Assembly (NCBI RefSeq): GCF_007752935.1
Contig: NZ_CP036319.1
Coordinates: 2,852,001-2,916,000 of the forward strand
From: Crateriforma conspicua
GTDB taxonomy: Bacteria; Planctomycetota; Planctomycetia; Pirellulales; Pirellulaceae
Length of the DNA: 64,000 bases
Direction: 5' to 3'
Part shown: positions 17,352-25,525 of the stretch, piece by piece
Layout: each line of letters begins with the position of its first letter
Numbering within the stretch: the first letter of the stretch is position 1
The notes under the pieces: generated by a model
The model's database searches: none
Told to the model about the DNA's origin: nothing
What the model saw: the letters and a program-made list of their open reading frames with translations, nothing else
Translations under genes and position numbers: made by a program

Positions 17352-18154
17352 GCGGCTTTCCTTCGGTCGCGGCCACGTCCATGACGTCCGCCACCGGTGT
17401 GTTCCAGATGATCAAACAGGTGTCTCAGCACGGGCCGAATCGGACCGATGCTAAGCAGTTCATCGCGGGCCGCATCAACGCCGATGCGGGCGCGGTAAAG
17501 CAATCGAAAAGCTTGGTTCAAGACGTTGATGTCGTCTTGGGGATAATCGTTTCGCTTCAGACCGACGACGTTCACGCAACGCGGACGTGCATTGGCGCCT
17601 TCGACGATCATGTACGGCGGCACATCGTGCAGCACCGTGCTCATCGCACCGATGAAGCTAAGCTGTCCCACCGAAACAAAGTGGTGGATGCCCACACCGC
17701 CGGCGATCGTCACATCATTGCCGATGTGCACGTGGCCGCCGATCATGCAATTGTTGGCCGCGACAATGCGATCACCCAATTTGCAATCATGGGCGATGTG
17801 CGATTGGGTCATGAAATAGTTGCTGTCGCCGACGCGGGTGACGCCGTCTTCCTTTTCACTGGCGCGGTTGACCGTGCACAGTTCGCGGAAAGTGTTCCCG
17901 TCGCCGATTTCCACGCGGGTGTTGGTGCCGCGATAGCTTTTATCTTGGGGATGAGTCCCGATCACGCATCCGGCAAAGATGTGATTGTCACGACCGATGC
18001 TGGTGTGACCCTTAATCGTCACATGATCCTCGATCACCGTGCCTTCACCGATTTTGACATCGGGACCGACGACACAGAAGTGTCCGATTCGAACGTTCGG
18101 GCCCAGTTCGGCTCTTGGGTCCACCGCGGCGGTTTTTTCTATCTGGGCACCCAT
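17348..18154 (-). CDS. lpxA: UDP-GlcNAc acyltransferase LpxA
   Basis: 268 residues, normal for the family. Start at ATG 18154 with GGAG 6 nt upstream; the longer open frame is not conserved in character. It catalyses the first step of lipid A synthesis, transfer of a 3-hydroxyacyl chain from ACP to UDP-GlcNAc, in the cytoplasm. The left-handed beta-helix hexapeptide pattern runs from about 10 to 190 (VRIGHFCVVGPDVKIGEG), the catalytic His is H122 in SHIAHDCKLG, and the conserved LHDVPPYMIVEG and CVNVVGLKR segments are present, followed by the C-terminal helical domain. It follows lpxC by 113 bp and overlaps the downstream oxidoreductase. Confidence 0.95.
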   Translation of the reverse strand: MGAQIEKTAAVDPRAELGPNVRIGHFCVVGPDVKIGEGTVIEDHVTIKGHTSIGRDNHIFAGCVIGTHPQDKSYRGTNTRVEIGDGNTFRELCTVNRASEKEDGVTRVGDSNYFMTQSHIAHDCKLGDRIVAANNCMIGGHVHIGNDVTIAGGVGIHHFVSVGQLSFIGAMSTVLHDVPPYMIVEGANARPRCVNVVGLKRNDYPQDDINVLNQAFRLLYRARIGVDAARDELLSIGPIRPVLRHLFDHLEHTGGGRHGRGRDRRKAA

Positions 18155-18267
18155 GTCGTCTCCGGGCGTCGGTTGGGTTGTGTTGAATTTGTCATGAAGT
18201 AGGCGATCAGCGTGCGTCCGAGCAAGTTCAGTTTTCACAAACCTTGCCGCAGTGCGCAAAAAAGGGG

Positions 18268-19191
18268 TCAGGCCACTTTTCGCTGGGTTTGTTCGCCGGT
18301 TCGTTGTTGCGTCAGCATTTCGCTCAGTCGCTTGGCCAGCATTCCGTTCAGAATGTGTCCGCCACGGTGGGAAATGAATCGTCCGATCAGGTCACAAGGC
18401 ACCAAAGCCAAGTCGCCGATCATGTCCAGTGTTTTGTGTCGGCTGCATTCGTTGCGATAACGAAGCGGATTGTCGATCGGCCCGTCGTCGTCGAACACCA
18501 GCAGGTCGTGGTGGGTGACGTGGCTGGCAACGCCCGACGCGTGCAGCGCATCGGCTTGTTCTTTGGTGACAAACGTGCGTGCCGGCGCGACCTGGCGGAC
18601 GAATCGAGCGGGCGTCATTTCGATGCCGAAATCACCCGCGGGAACCGGCGAGTCGTCGCCATAGTTCAACTGGTATTCGAAATAGGTTTCGCCGGCGATC
18701 GACGGCGTGGCTTCGATCCAACCATCGTTGTGTCTCAGACGCAGCGGTTGGTGGATCACCAATTGCATGCGCGAGTCGGCTTGGATCACCAGGCCGGCCG
18801 ATTGCAGGGCTTCGACAAACGCCAGGCTGCTGCCGTCCAGGCCGGGCATTTCTTCGCCGTCGATTTCGACGACACAGTTGTCGATTTCCAGACCGGCCAA
18901 AGCGGCCATCAGATGTTCCACCATGGCGAAGGATGCATCGCCGTCACGCAGCAGTGTTCGAAAACTGATCGCGTCGCTGCGGTCGGTCGTCGCCAGCAAA
19001 GAAGGCTGATCGGCCAGATCGCTGCGGACCAACCGCACGCCGGTGTTGGCCGGTGCGGGGCTGATCGTCAGGTGGACGTCTTGTCCGGACCAATAACCAC
19101 GACCGCGGACAGAGCACGGGCTGGCGATGGTGTGTTGATTCCGTCCGGTCGGTTTTCCCGACGCGGTCGTTGGGTTGCGTGAACCGTCCAT
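18268..19191 (-). CDS. lpxC: UDP-3-O-acyl-GlcNAc deacetylase LpxC
   Basis: 307 residues from ATG 19191, which has a near-perfect AAGGAGG 6-7 nt upstream. It performs the committed, zinc-dependent deacetylation in lipid A synthesis. The metal ligands are visible: H93 in VEHLMAAL, H252 and D256 in RHKTLDMIGD; the catalytic Glu is E92 and the second conserved His lies in HRGGHILN (275-282). The first 18 residues are a variable hydrophilic extension. The 3' end runs into the string AAAAAAGGGGTCAGGCCAC, a repeat-like sequence that supplies the stop codon region. Middle gene of the skp-lpxC-lpxA operon. Confidence 0.95.
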   Translation of the reverse strand: MDGSRNPTTASGKPTGRNQHTIASPCSVRGRGYWSGQDVHLTISPAPANTGVRLVRSDLADQPSLLATTDRSDAISFRTLLRDGDASFAMVEHLMAALAGLEIDNCVVEIDGEEMPGLDGSSLAFVEALQSAGLVIQADSRMQLVIHQPLRLRHNDGWIEATPSIAGETYFEYQLNYGDDSPVPAGDFGIEMTPARFVRQVAPARTFVTKEQADALHASGVASHVTHHDLLVFDDDGPIDNPLRYRNECSRHKTLDMIGDLALVPCDLIGRFISHRGGHILNGMLAKRLSEMLTQQRTGEQTQRKVA

Positions 19192-19311
19192 GCCCGGCCT
19201 CCTTGCCGGCAGGTGTTCAGAATCAAACGATCGGTTTGACACACGAGCGGTCCGGTCCATCGCTGGCCCGAACCACAGGTGATGTCAGTTCATCGCTGGT
19301 GTGAATCGGGA

Positions 19312-19917
19312 TCAGCGGGCGGACGTGCCGGCGTTGCCCTGAGCGATGCGTTGGCTCAAGATCTTCATGATCGCGGCGGTCATGTCCATCGACGAATCGT
19401 GATAGACGATGTTCTTCATGACGCCACGGACAACCGAGTCGCCTTTGGCCTTGTCCATGTCTTCGCTGTTGTAACGCAGCACCAAGTTGATCTTGTTGTA
19501 CTTGGCAACGTCCGCAACGGCGGCAGCAATTTGCTGGTAGTTGTCAAAGTAGATTTTGGCTTCGGCGTCGGCCAGTTCCTTGCGGGTACGGGCCATTTCC
19601 AGACGCAGCTTCGATTCCATCGAAGCGACTTTTTCTTCCTGCTGCGTGTAAGCCGGAGTGCCGGGGCTGAAGGTCTTCAGCTTTTCGACTTCCTTTTGCA
19701 GTTCTTCGCGTTTTGCTTTGAACTGTTCGTCGTAGCTTTTCAGCTTTGATTCGACGGCAGCCACCTGAGCCTTGATGGCTTCGTGTTCTTTGAAAATCTT
19801 GGCCACATCGACGACTGCGATGCGGTGGCCGGAGTCCTGAGCCGATGCGACGGTGGTCACCGAAGCCAGGGCTGCCGTGAGGGTCAAGACGATGGCCAGT
19901 TTGACGATTGATCGCAC
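19312..19917 (-). CDS. OmpH/Skp-family periplasmic chaperone
   Basis: 201 residues with GTG start 19917 and AAGGAG 8 nt upstream. A signal peptide ends at about VASAQ (26), followed by the Skp pattern: a short beta strand (RIAVVDVAKIFKEHEAIK), a long coiled-coil hairpin (about 50-130, Lys/Glu/Gln-rich) and the returning strand INLVLRYNSEDM. Skp holds unfolded outer-membrane proteins in the periplasm. Position upstream of lpxC-lpxA on the same strand is the classical context of ompH/skp in Gram-negative bacteria, and supports an outer membrane in this organism. The gap to lpxC is 120 bp. Confidence 0.88.
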   Translation of the reverse strand: MRSIVKLAIVLTLTAALASVTTVASAQDSGHRIAVVDVAKIFKEHEAIKAQVAAVESKLKSYDEQFKAKREELQKEVEKLKTFSPGTPAYTQQEEKVASMESKLRLEMARTRKELADAEAKIYFDNYQQIAAAVADVAKYNKINLVLRYNSEDMDKAKGDSVVRGVMKNIVYHDSSMDMTAAIMKILSQRIAQGNAGTSAR

Positions 19918-20413
19918 GTCCGCTTCTCCTTGCGTAATGTTTGCGAGAATGTGGGTTCACCAGCGATGGTTGTCGCCGCGGCCGCGAGCGGATCGATTTC
20001 AGTCCATCTTAAATCGATCAATGCCCACGGCGATGCCGCGTCGCTTTCGACCGTCGCTTTGGTCCTGATGGGCGACGGCTAAATGAACTTCGGCGGATTG
20101 TGTCAATCGCCCGATTCCAGGGCAAGATCGATTGGCCGCGGAAATCGCGGGGTCGATGGTTTTTTTGTCGATTCCGCGAGCCCGAAATCTGGATGAATTG
20201 CCCACCCGTGTCACGGACCGGGCGGCATTCGGGCGTTTGGCAAGCTTTACCGTCTAGCACGGCTTTCCCATTTGTTCCGCATCCGACGGTCGTTCGGCTT
20301 GTTGCGGTCGTTCCGCATGTCGGGATCGTTCGGCATATGGCGGTCGTTCCAGATGTTTCGCCCGGCGGGGTCGGATCATAGTCCTGGTTCCGGTGGTGCC
20401 GATCTTAAGGGAC
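19918..20413. other. 496-bp divergent intergenic region
   Basis: Separates the skp-lpx operon (minus) from a lipoprotein gene (plus) and should contain promoters for both. The only structure seen is the 18-bp tandem repeat at 20287-20358. Open frames here have no gene-like character. Confidence 0.6.
20287..20358. repeat. four 18-bp imperfect tandem repeats
   Basis: Units begin at 20287, 20305, 20323 and 20341 and share CGGTCGTTCSGCATGT-like sequence (for example CGGTCGTTCCGCATGTCG). A fifth, degenerate unit may precede at 20269. Eighteen is a multiple of three, so any frame gives hexapeptide repeats (VVRLVA, VVPHVG, IVRHMA in one), but no gene covers it convincingly. The array ends 55 nt before the lipoprotein start. 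Confidence 0.75.
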
Positions 20414-20893
20414 ATGACGAAAACGCCTGTCCTGACGATTCGACGCCGTGGGATCCTGAACCGGATCTGCGATGGCGTTGTGATCGCAGTCGGCTTGCTG
20501 GCGATTGCCGGTTGCGGCAGCCTGACCGCAGGCCGTCAGGCCGATTCGATCCCGCCGGTGACTCCGTCCGAAACGGCACCGACGCTTGGCGTGACGCAGA
20601 AATCATCGCCCCCGGCGCCAGCCGGCCAGTCCCACCCGACGCCGCCCGCGGTTTCACAGGCGACGTTTCACGACGCGGACCCCTACAGCCCGGCCCGACG
20701 CCAGATCATCGGACGACTTTGTGCCAGCGATCTCGACGCGGACGCGAGCGATGAGCAACACTTGGTCGGGAACGAGTTGGGCAGGAATGAGGGCACGGAC
20801 CGATCGCCGGCGACCGGCAATGTTCGCCCGCTGGCCGATTTCCAGCCGATGCGGCTGAAACCGGCCATGGCCGACAGCCCTTTCGGCCCATGA
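20414..20893 (+). CDS. hypothetical lipoprotein
   Basis: 159 residues from ATG 20414 (AAGGG just upstream; GTG 20393 in the same frame is an alternative). A basic n-region (TIRRRGILNRI) and hydrophobic core lead to the lipobox LLAIAGC, so the mature protein should be anchored by an N-terminal diacylglyceryl Cys. The rest is Pro/Ser/Thr/Ala-rich and low in structure, with no recognised domain. It lies downstream of an 18-bp tandem repeat and 164 bp before a receiver-like gene. Moderate confidence because the protein has little to identify it beyond the lipobox. Confidence 0.6.
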   Translation: MTKTPVLTIRRRGILNRICDGVVIAVGLLAIAGCGSLTAGRQADSIPPVTPSETAPTLGVTQKSSPPAPAGQSHPTPPAVSQATFHDADPYSPARRQIIGRLCASDLDADASDEQHLVGNELGRNEGTDRSPATGNVRPLADFQPMRLKPAMADSPFGP

Positions 20894-21057
20894 ATCCTGT
20901 CAAGGCGTGAATCCTGTCGACCCGCTGACCCGATACGGTTCGGCGGTCGCGCCCGTTCAGGATCACGATTCAGACGTCTGGATGGATTCGCCGACGCCCG
21001 TCGTTCCCACCCGCCGCCGTTTTTGCGTTCAGTATTTCCCTGCCGAGTCTTCGTCCC

Positions 21058-21537
21058 ATGCGCCGCACCCCCATTTCCGCGCAAGCCGACCGCACCGAAT
21101 CGCGTTCCGCATCGATCACCGTGATCGACCCAAGCCCGCTGTCTCTGTTGGCATTGGCGGGAGTATTGGATGCCGAAGGTTGGAAATGCGTGTGTGGCCG
21201 CAACAATGACATGGCGGTTGCGGCGATGGACATGGGGCCGCAAGACCTGTTCGTCTTTGACGTCGGCGATGACGCCGCGGCGGTTTTGGACACGTTGGCT
21301 GTGATCCGGGGACGCGAAGAGTACGAAAAAGTCCCCGCCGTTCTGTTGGCCGAATCTCAATGGGCGGGGCTGGAAAAACAGATCGAATCGCTGCCGGTCA
21401 CCCGCTGTTTGTTCAAGCCGATCGATCCGCCTTCGTTGGTCGCGGTGGTCCAGCAATTGTTGTGGATGCCAGGTCTGGTCGAAGCCCATCGGCGTCGCGG
21501 TTCTCGCCCATCGCGTCCGGGCTGGGTGAACCTGTAA
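21058..21537 (+). CDS. receiver (REC)-like single-domain protein
   Basis: 159 residues. From about residue 18 it follows the CheY fold: ASITVIDPS (beta 1), DLFVFDVG with D68 as the likely phosphoacceptor, VPAVLLAES, and CLFKPIDP with the conserved Lys (K120). The usual acidic pair after beta 1 is a single Asp (D24) followed by Pro, so metal binding may be weak. There is no effector domain; the C-terminal 20 residues are an Arg-rich tail. No partner histidine kinase is nearby. It precedes the ABC transporter genes by 101 bp on the same strand. It may be a divergent or non-phosphorylated receiver. Confidence 0.7.
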   Translation: MRRTPISAQADRTESRSASITVIDPSPLSLLALAGVLDAEGWKCVCGRNNDMAVAAMDMGPQDLFVFDVGDDAAAVLDTLAVIRGREEYEKVPAVLLAESQWAGLEKQIESLPVTRCLFKPIDPPSLVAVVQQLLWMPGLVEAHRRRGSRPSRPGWVNL

Positions 21538-21638
21538 ACTTTGGCATCGTTCGACGCCGAAGCGCGAACGGATTGTCACTTGGCTGCATAGCATCATGTG
21601 GCTGTTGTGATCCCCCGTTTGCGAAAAAAGGCTTCGCA

Positions 21639-22370
21639 GTGCTATCGATCGAATCGCTGACGAAGACCTTTGAATTGCCGTCCGGTGTGCTGACGGCCGT
21701 GGACGACATCAGTTTCCAAGTCCATCCGGGCGAAGTTTTCGGGCTGTTGGGCCCCAACGGTGCCGGAAAAACCACCACGATGCGGATGGTGCTGGGCTTG
21801 CTGGAACCCGACGCGGGGTACGCGGAAGTCGACGGGGCACGGACCAGCGAAGACCCGATCACGGTCAAATCACGGTTGGGGTTCGTTTCGGCCAGCGACG
21901 GCGTGTACCCATGGCTGACCGTCCGCGAAATGTTGTTGTACTTTGCCGATCTATACGGCGTCGCGCCGGACGCCGCCCGGCGTCGATGTGACGAATTGGC
22001 CGAACTGATGGACATCACGTCCCTGCTGGACCGGCGTGCCGGGGAACTCAGCACCGGCCAGCGGCAACGGGTCACTCTGGTCCGAGGGCTGATCCACGAT
22101 CCGCCGGTGATGTTGTTGGATGAGCCGACCCGAGGTCTGGACGTCGTCGGCGTTCAGACGATTTTCCATTACATCCAAGAACTGCGAACGATGGGCAAAG
22201 CGGTCGTCGTTTGCACTCACCGACTGGACGAAGCGGAACGATTGTGTGACCGTTTCGGTCTGCTGCACCGGGGCCAGTTGGAACACTTGGGAACGCTGGA
22301 CGAATTGCTTCAGCGGACCGGAAAGTCGAATCTGGCCGACATCTTCATCGACCTTCTGGAATCCCACTAA
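21639..22370 (+). CDS. ABC transporter ATP-binding protein (NatA-like)
   Basis: 243 residues with GTG start 21639, preceded by AAAAAAGG with 7-nt spacing. Motifs are complete: Walker A GLLGPNGAGKTTT, the signature LSTGQRQRVTLVRGL (S-T-G-Q-R variant), Walker B VMLLDEPTRGLD and the switch His in VCTHRLDEAE. The ELSTGQRQR signature and the pairing with the next gene point to the NatA group of Na+ or drug exporters. It supplies ATP hydrolysis for the permease starting 81 bp downstream. Confidence 0.9.
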   Translation: MLSIESLTKTFELPSGVLTAVDDISFQVHPGEVFGLLGPNGAGKTTTMRMVLGLLEPDAGYAEVDGARTSEDPITVKSRLGFVSASDGVYPWLTVREMLLYFADLYGVAPDAARRRCDELAELMDITSLLDRRAGELSTGQRQRVTLVRGLIHDPPVMLLDEPTRGLDVVGVQTIFHYIQELRTMGKAVVVCTHRLDEAERLCDRFGLLHRGQLEHLGTLDELLQRTGKSNLADIFIDLLESH

Positions 22371-22451
22371 CCTCACGACCAAGTCCGGCTCGGGATTTCT
22401 GCACCGATCCCGGGATCGCCCGCACGTGGACTTACGAAGGACGCCGATTCG

Positions 22452-24647
22452 TTGAACGCCAGCCGTCTGTTTCGACTATGCCGTAAAGAGCTACGGGAAA
22501 CCCTGCGCGATCGGCGCACGATCATCACGTTGGTCTTCATGCCGCTGTTGGTCTATCCGCTGCTCAGTATGGCCCTGCATCGTTTTCTGCTGAACAATTC
22601 TGAGGCCACCGAGACCGCGTACAAGATCGGCGTGGCAACGGTCGACGAAGCCGACTTGTTGGACATCTGGATCAACAGCCCCGACGCGATGCCGCCGGAC
22701 GAAATTCTGAAGGCCAACGGGGATCGTGTCGCCGAGTTTGAAATCTTGCTGACCGACATCAGCCCCCTGACCGCGCTGGAATCCCGCGCGGTCGACGTGG
22801 CGGCCGAAGTCACCATGGGCGGCCCCGACCAGCAACCATCCGTCAAAGTGACCTCGTACAACGGCGACGCGGTCGGGCGATCGGCCCGCCGCATCTTGGT
22901 CGAACGAATCCAGTGGTTCAAACTGCGAATGGCCGAACGATTCGCTGATCGTTTTGCCGCCGGACCTCGGTACCGTCAGCCCGTCGACGTGGAAATCGGC
23001 ATGATGGGCGAAGACAAATCGACGTCCATGCTGGGCACCGTCGTTCCGTTGGTCTTGGTGCTGATGACCATCACCGGAGCGGTCTATCCGGCGATCGACT
23101 TGACCGCCGGTGAACGCGAACGCGGGACCATGGAAGCACTGATGGCGTCACCGGTCCCACGCAGCGCCGTTTTGATGGCCAAGTACATCGCGGTGGTGAC
23201 GGTCGCACTCTTAACGGCGATCGCCAACTTGACGGCGATGTTCACCACGCTGTGGGCCGGCGGTCTGTTGCCGCTGTTGACCGGCGATGATCATTCGATC
23301 GGGCCCGTCACGGTGTTGCAGATCTTGGCACTGTTGGTGCTGTTCAGTTGTTTCTTTTCGGCCCTGTTGTTGTCACTGACAAGCTTTGCCCGATCGTTCA
23401 AGGAGGCTCAGGCGTACCTGATTCCGATCATGCTATTGTCTTTGGCACCGGCAATGGTTTCGTTGCTGCCCGGCATCGAATTAAGCGGGCCGCTGGCGAT
23501 CGCACCCCTGTTGAACATTGTCCTGTTGACCCGTGACGTGTTGGCCGGTGACATGACACCCGTCGCCGCCGGCGCGACGATCGCCAGCACGTTGGCTTAT
23601 GCCGCGGCAGCGATCGCCGTGGCGGCCAAGTTGTTCGGATCTGACGCGGTGTCACGCACCAGCGGCCAGTCGATCGGCAGCATCTTTCTGCGACCAGCCA
23701 AGTCTCGGGAAACGCCCACGTTACAGGTCGCCGCAACCGTGCTGGCGCTATTGGTGCCGATCTATTTCGTGGTGTCCAATGGTTTGATCCGCTTCCTGGA
23801 CAGCGCCGGCGATTCGTTTCAAATGTCGTCGCGATTGGTGCTGAATGCGGTCGCGTTGGCGGTCACCTTTGGCGGCGTTCCGTTGCTGGTGGCTTGGTTC
23901 AACCGGCTGAAGCTGGTCCCGTCGTTCCGATTGCGAACCTTTCCATGGACCGCCGCACTTGGCGCGATCATTTTGGGCTTGGGGGCCTGGGTGTTTGCCC
24001 ACGAAGCGTTCGTCTTGGCCGACGCGGTCGGAATCAAAGGGTTGACCGAAAGCAAAATCGCGCAAACCGAAAAAGTGCTGGAAGCCTGGAAACAGGTGTC
24101 TCCGGTGCTTCTGTTGGCAACGCTTGCCATGACACCGGCGGTGATCGAAGAACTGTGCTTTCGCGGGTTCCTGTTTTCGGCCTTTGCCAAATTCATGTCA
24201 CCTGCCAAGACGATCATCGTTACCGCGGTTCTGTTCGGTGCTTTTCACGTTTTGACGGGCAACGCATTGTTGCTGGAACGTTTTGTTCCCTCGACCTTGC
24301 TGGGACTGATCCTGGGATGGATCGCCTACCGCACCGGCAGCGTCATTCCCGGCATGCTGATGCACTTCGTTCACAACGGATTGTTGGAACTGGCGGCACG
24401 CTATGAAGACAAGCTGACGTTTTTGGGCGAAGGCTTCGAAGATCAATCGCACTTGCCGGCATCATGGTTGATCACCGGTGCAGCGTTGTCGGCGATCGGC
24501 GTTGCCTTGCTGTGGTGGGCGACAAGAAGCAAAACCATCCCGAGTGCCGAATCAGCATTTCAGACTGCCCCGACCGCTACCAGCGATCCGCCGCCAGTTG
24601 AATCGGGTTCCAGCGATCTGGATCAATCGACAAACGGCGAAGACTGA
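22452..24647 (+). CDS. ABC-2 permease (NatB-like) fused to CPBP protease
   Basis: 731 residues, TTG start with GAAGGA about 11 nt upstream. Residues 1 to about 410 are an ABC-2 permease of the NatB type: RKELRETLRDRRTIITLVF at the N-terminus, one TM helix, a large extracytoplasmic domain, then the TAGERERGTMEALMASP coupling segment and several TM helices. Residues from about 430 contain further TM helices and a CPBP (CAAX protease/bacteriocin-processing) domain, with the glutamate-glutamate motif EELCFRG near 566, AVLFGAFHV near 595-602 and MLMHFVHN near 640. So exporter and intramembrane protease are one chain. With the upstream ATPase it forms a NatAB-like exporter. The 3' end overlaps the convergent nitroreductase gene by 25 bp. 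Confidence 0.88.
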   Translation: MNASRLFRLCRKELRETLRDRRTIITLVFMPLLVYPLLSMALHRFLLNNSEATETAYKIGVATVDEADLLDIWINSPDAMPPDEILKANGDRVAEFEILLTDISPLTALESRAVDVAAEVTMGGPDQQPSVKVTSYNGDAVGRSARRILVERIQWFKLRMAERFADRFAAGPRYRQPVDVEIGMMGEDKSTSMLGTVVPLVLVLMTITGAVYPAIDLTAGERERGTMEALMASPVPRSAVLMAKYIAVVTVALLTAIANLTAMFTTLWAGGLLPLLTGDDHSIGPVTVLQILALLVLFSCFFSALLLSLTSFARSFKEAQAYLIPIMLLSLAPAMVSLLPGIELSGPLAIAPLLNIVLLTRDVLAGDMTPVAAGATIASTLAYAAAAIAVAAKLFGSDAVSRTSGQSIGSIFLRPAKSRETPTLQVAATVLALLVPIYFVVSNGLIRFLDSAGDSFQMSSRLVLNAVALAVTFGGVPLLVAWFNRLKLVPSFRLRTFPWTAALGAIILGLGAWVFAHEAFVLADAVGIKGLTESKIAQTEKVLEAWKQVSPVLLLATLAMTPAVIEELCFRGFLFSAFAKFMSPAKTIIVTAVLFGAFHVLTGNALLLERFVPSTLLGLILGWIAYRTGSVIPGMLMHFVHNGLLELAARYEDKLTFLGEGFEDQSHLPASWLITGAALSAIGVALLWWATRSKTIPSAESAFQTAPTATSDPPPVESGSSDLDQSTNGED

Positions 24648-25243
24648 CCGAATTTTCCGGTGAAGACTTGCGCCGACAGCGGGTTGCGTTTGCGAGCCCC
24701 GTTTTCGCGATCGGCCCACTGTTGGTTTTGTTCGTCGGCCGGCGCGGAGGTGTCGGGATAGCCGATCGCGATGGCCGTTTGCGGTTCGACGCCCTCGGGC
24801 AGTTCGTACTTCTGGCGGACCACCGATAAATTGATGCCCGCCATTTGGTGAACCTGCAGTCCCATCTCGGTCGCCTGAAGTGCCAGGTATCCGGCCGCTT
24901 GGCCAAGGTCGTGTAACGCGACGCGGTTGGGCTTGCCGTTGTACTGGAACGTGGTCCGGATGCAGGTCAGCATCAACACGCCGGCACGACTGGCCCACGC
25001 TTGATTGGCTTCCATCAAGCATTCCAGCATCGTCTGGAATTCAGGTTCGTCACGACGTCGGGCGACTATGAAGTACCACGGTTGGTCGTTGAAACTGCTG
25101 GCCGCCCAACGTGCGGCTTCCAGCACACGCCGAATCTTCTCGTCTTCCACCGCCTGATCCGCAAACCGATACGGACTCCAGCGATTAGCAATCGCGGACA
25201 GGACGGGCAGATCGACGGGGTTCCGTGTTTCAGATGATGCCAT
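24623..25243 (-). CDS. nitroreductase family protein
   Basis: 206 residues. The FMN-binding nitroreductase pattern is visible: NRWSPYRFADQAV (the RxSxRxF-like start), EAARWAASSFNDQPWYFIV with the N-D-Q-P-W motif, and LHDLGQAAGYLALQATEMGLQVHQM followed by AIAIGYPD. These are dimeric NAD(P)H-dependent flavoenzymes acting on nitroaromatics, quinones or similar acceptors; the natural substrate cannot be told. Its stop lies inside the end of the convergent permease gene, and it is divergent from a sulfatase 282 bp away. Confidence 0.88.
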   Translation of the reverse strand: MASSETRNPVDLPVLSAIANRWSPYRFADQAVEDEKIRRVLEAARWAASSFNDQPWYFIVARRRDEPEFQTMLECLMEANQAWASRAGVLMLTCIRTTFQYNGKPNRVALHDLGQAAGYLALQATEMGLQVHQMAGINLSVVRQKYELPEGVEPQTAIAIGYPDTSAPADEQNQQWADRENGARKRNPLSAQVFTGKFGQSSPFVD

Positions 25244-25525
25244 CGTGTGAGGTCTCTATGAATTCGAGCGTTTGATCGACATGAACTTGCAATGAACCAC
25301 CGCTTCAGACGGCGATCGATGCGAACATTCGACTGCAATGTCCGTTTGAACGAAAGATACCGCCATGGCAAGCATCGGGCATGTTTCCGGCAGTGGCAAG
25401 TGTCAACACAAAACGTTGTTTGCAACGGTCCCGCGCGCCGCCGCGACGCACCTGTGGCCCGGCTTCGGCGGTTAAGATGACCGGGATCGACCCTTCAAAA
25501 GCGTGCCCTGATTCGCAACCAATCA

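Noticed and set aside
18258-18280. AAAAAAGGGGTCAGGCCACTTTT as a repeat element
   Set aside because: It looks repeat-like but overlaps the lpxC stop and no second copy was found in the window, so it is mentioned only with lpxC.
20100-20381. Open frame encoding hexapeptide repeats
   Set aside because: The repeats follow from the 18-bp DNA array; no start context and different repeats appear in other frames.
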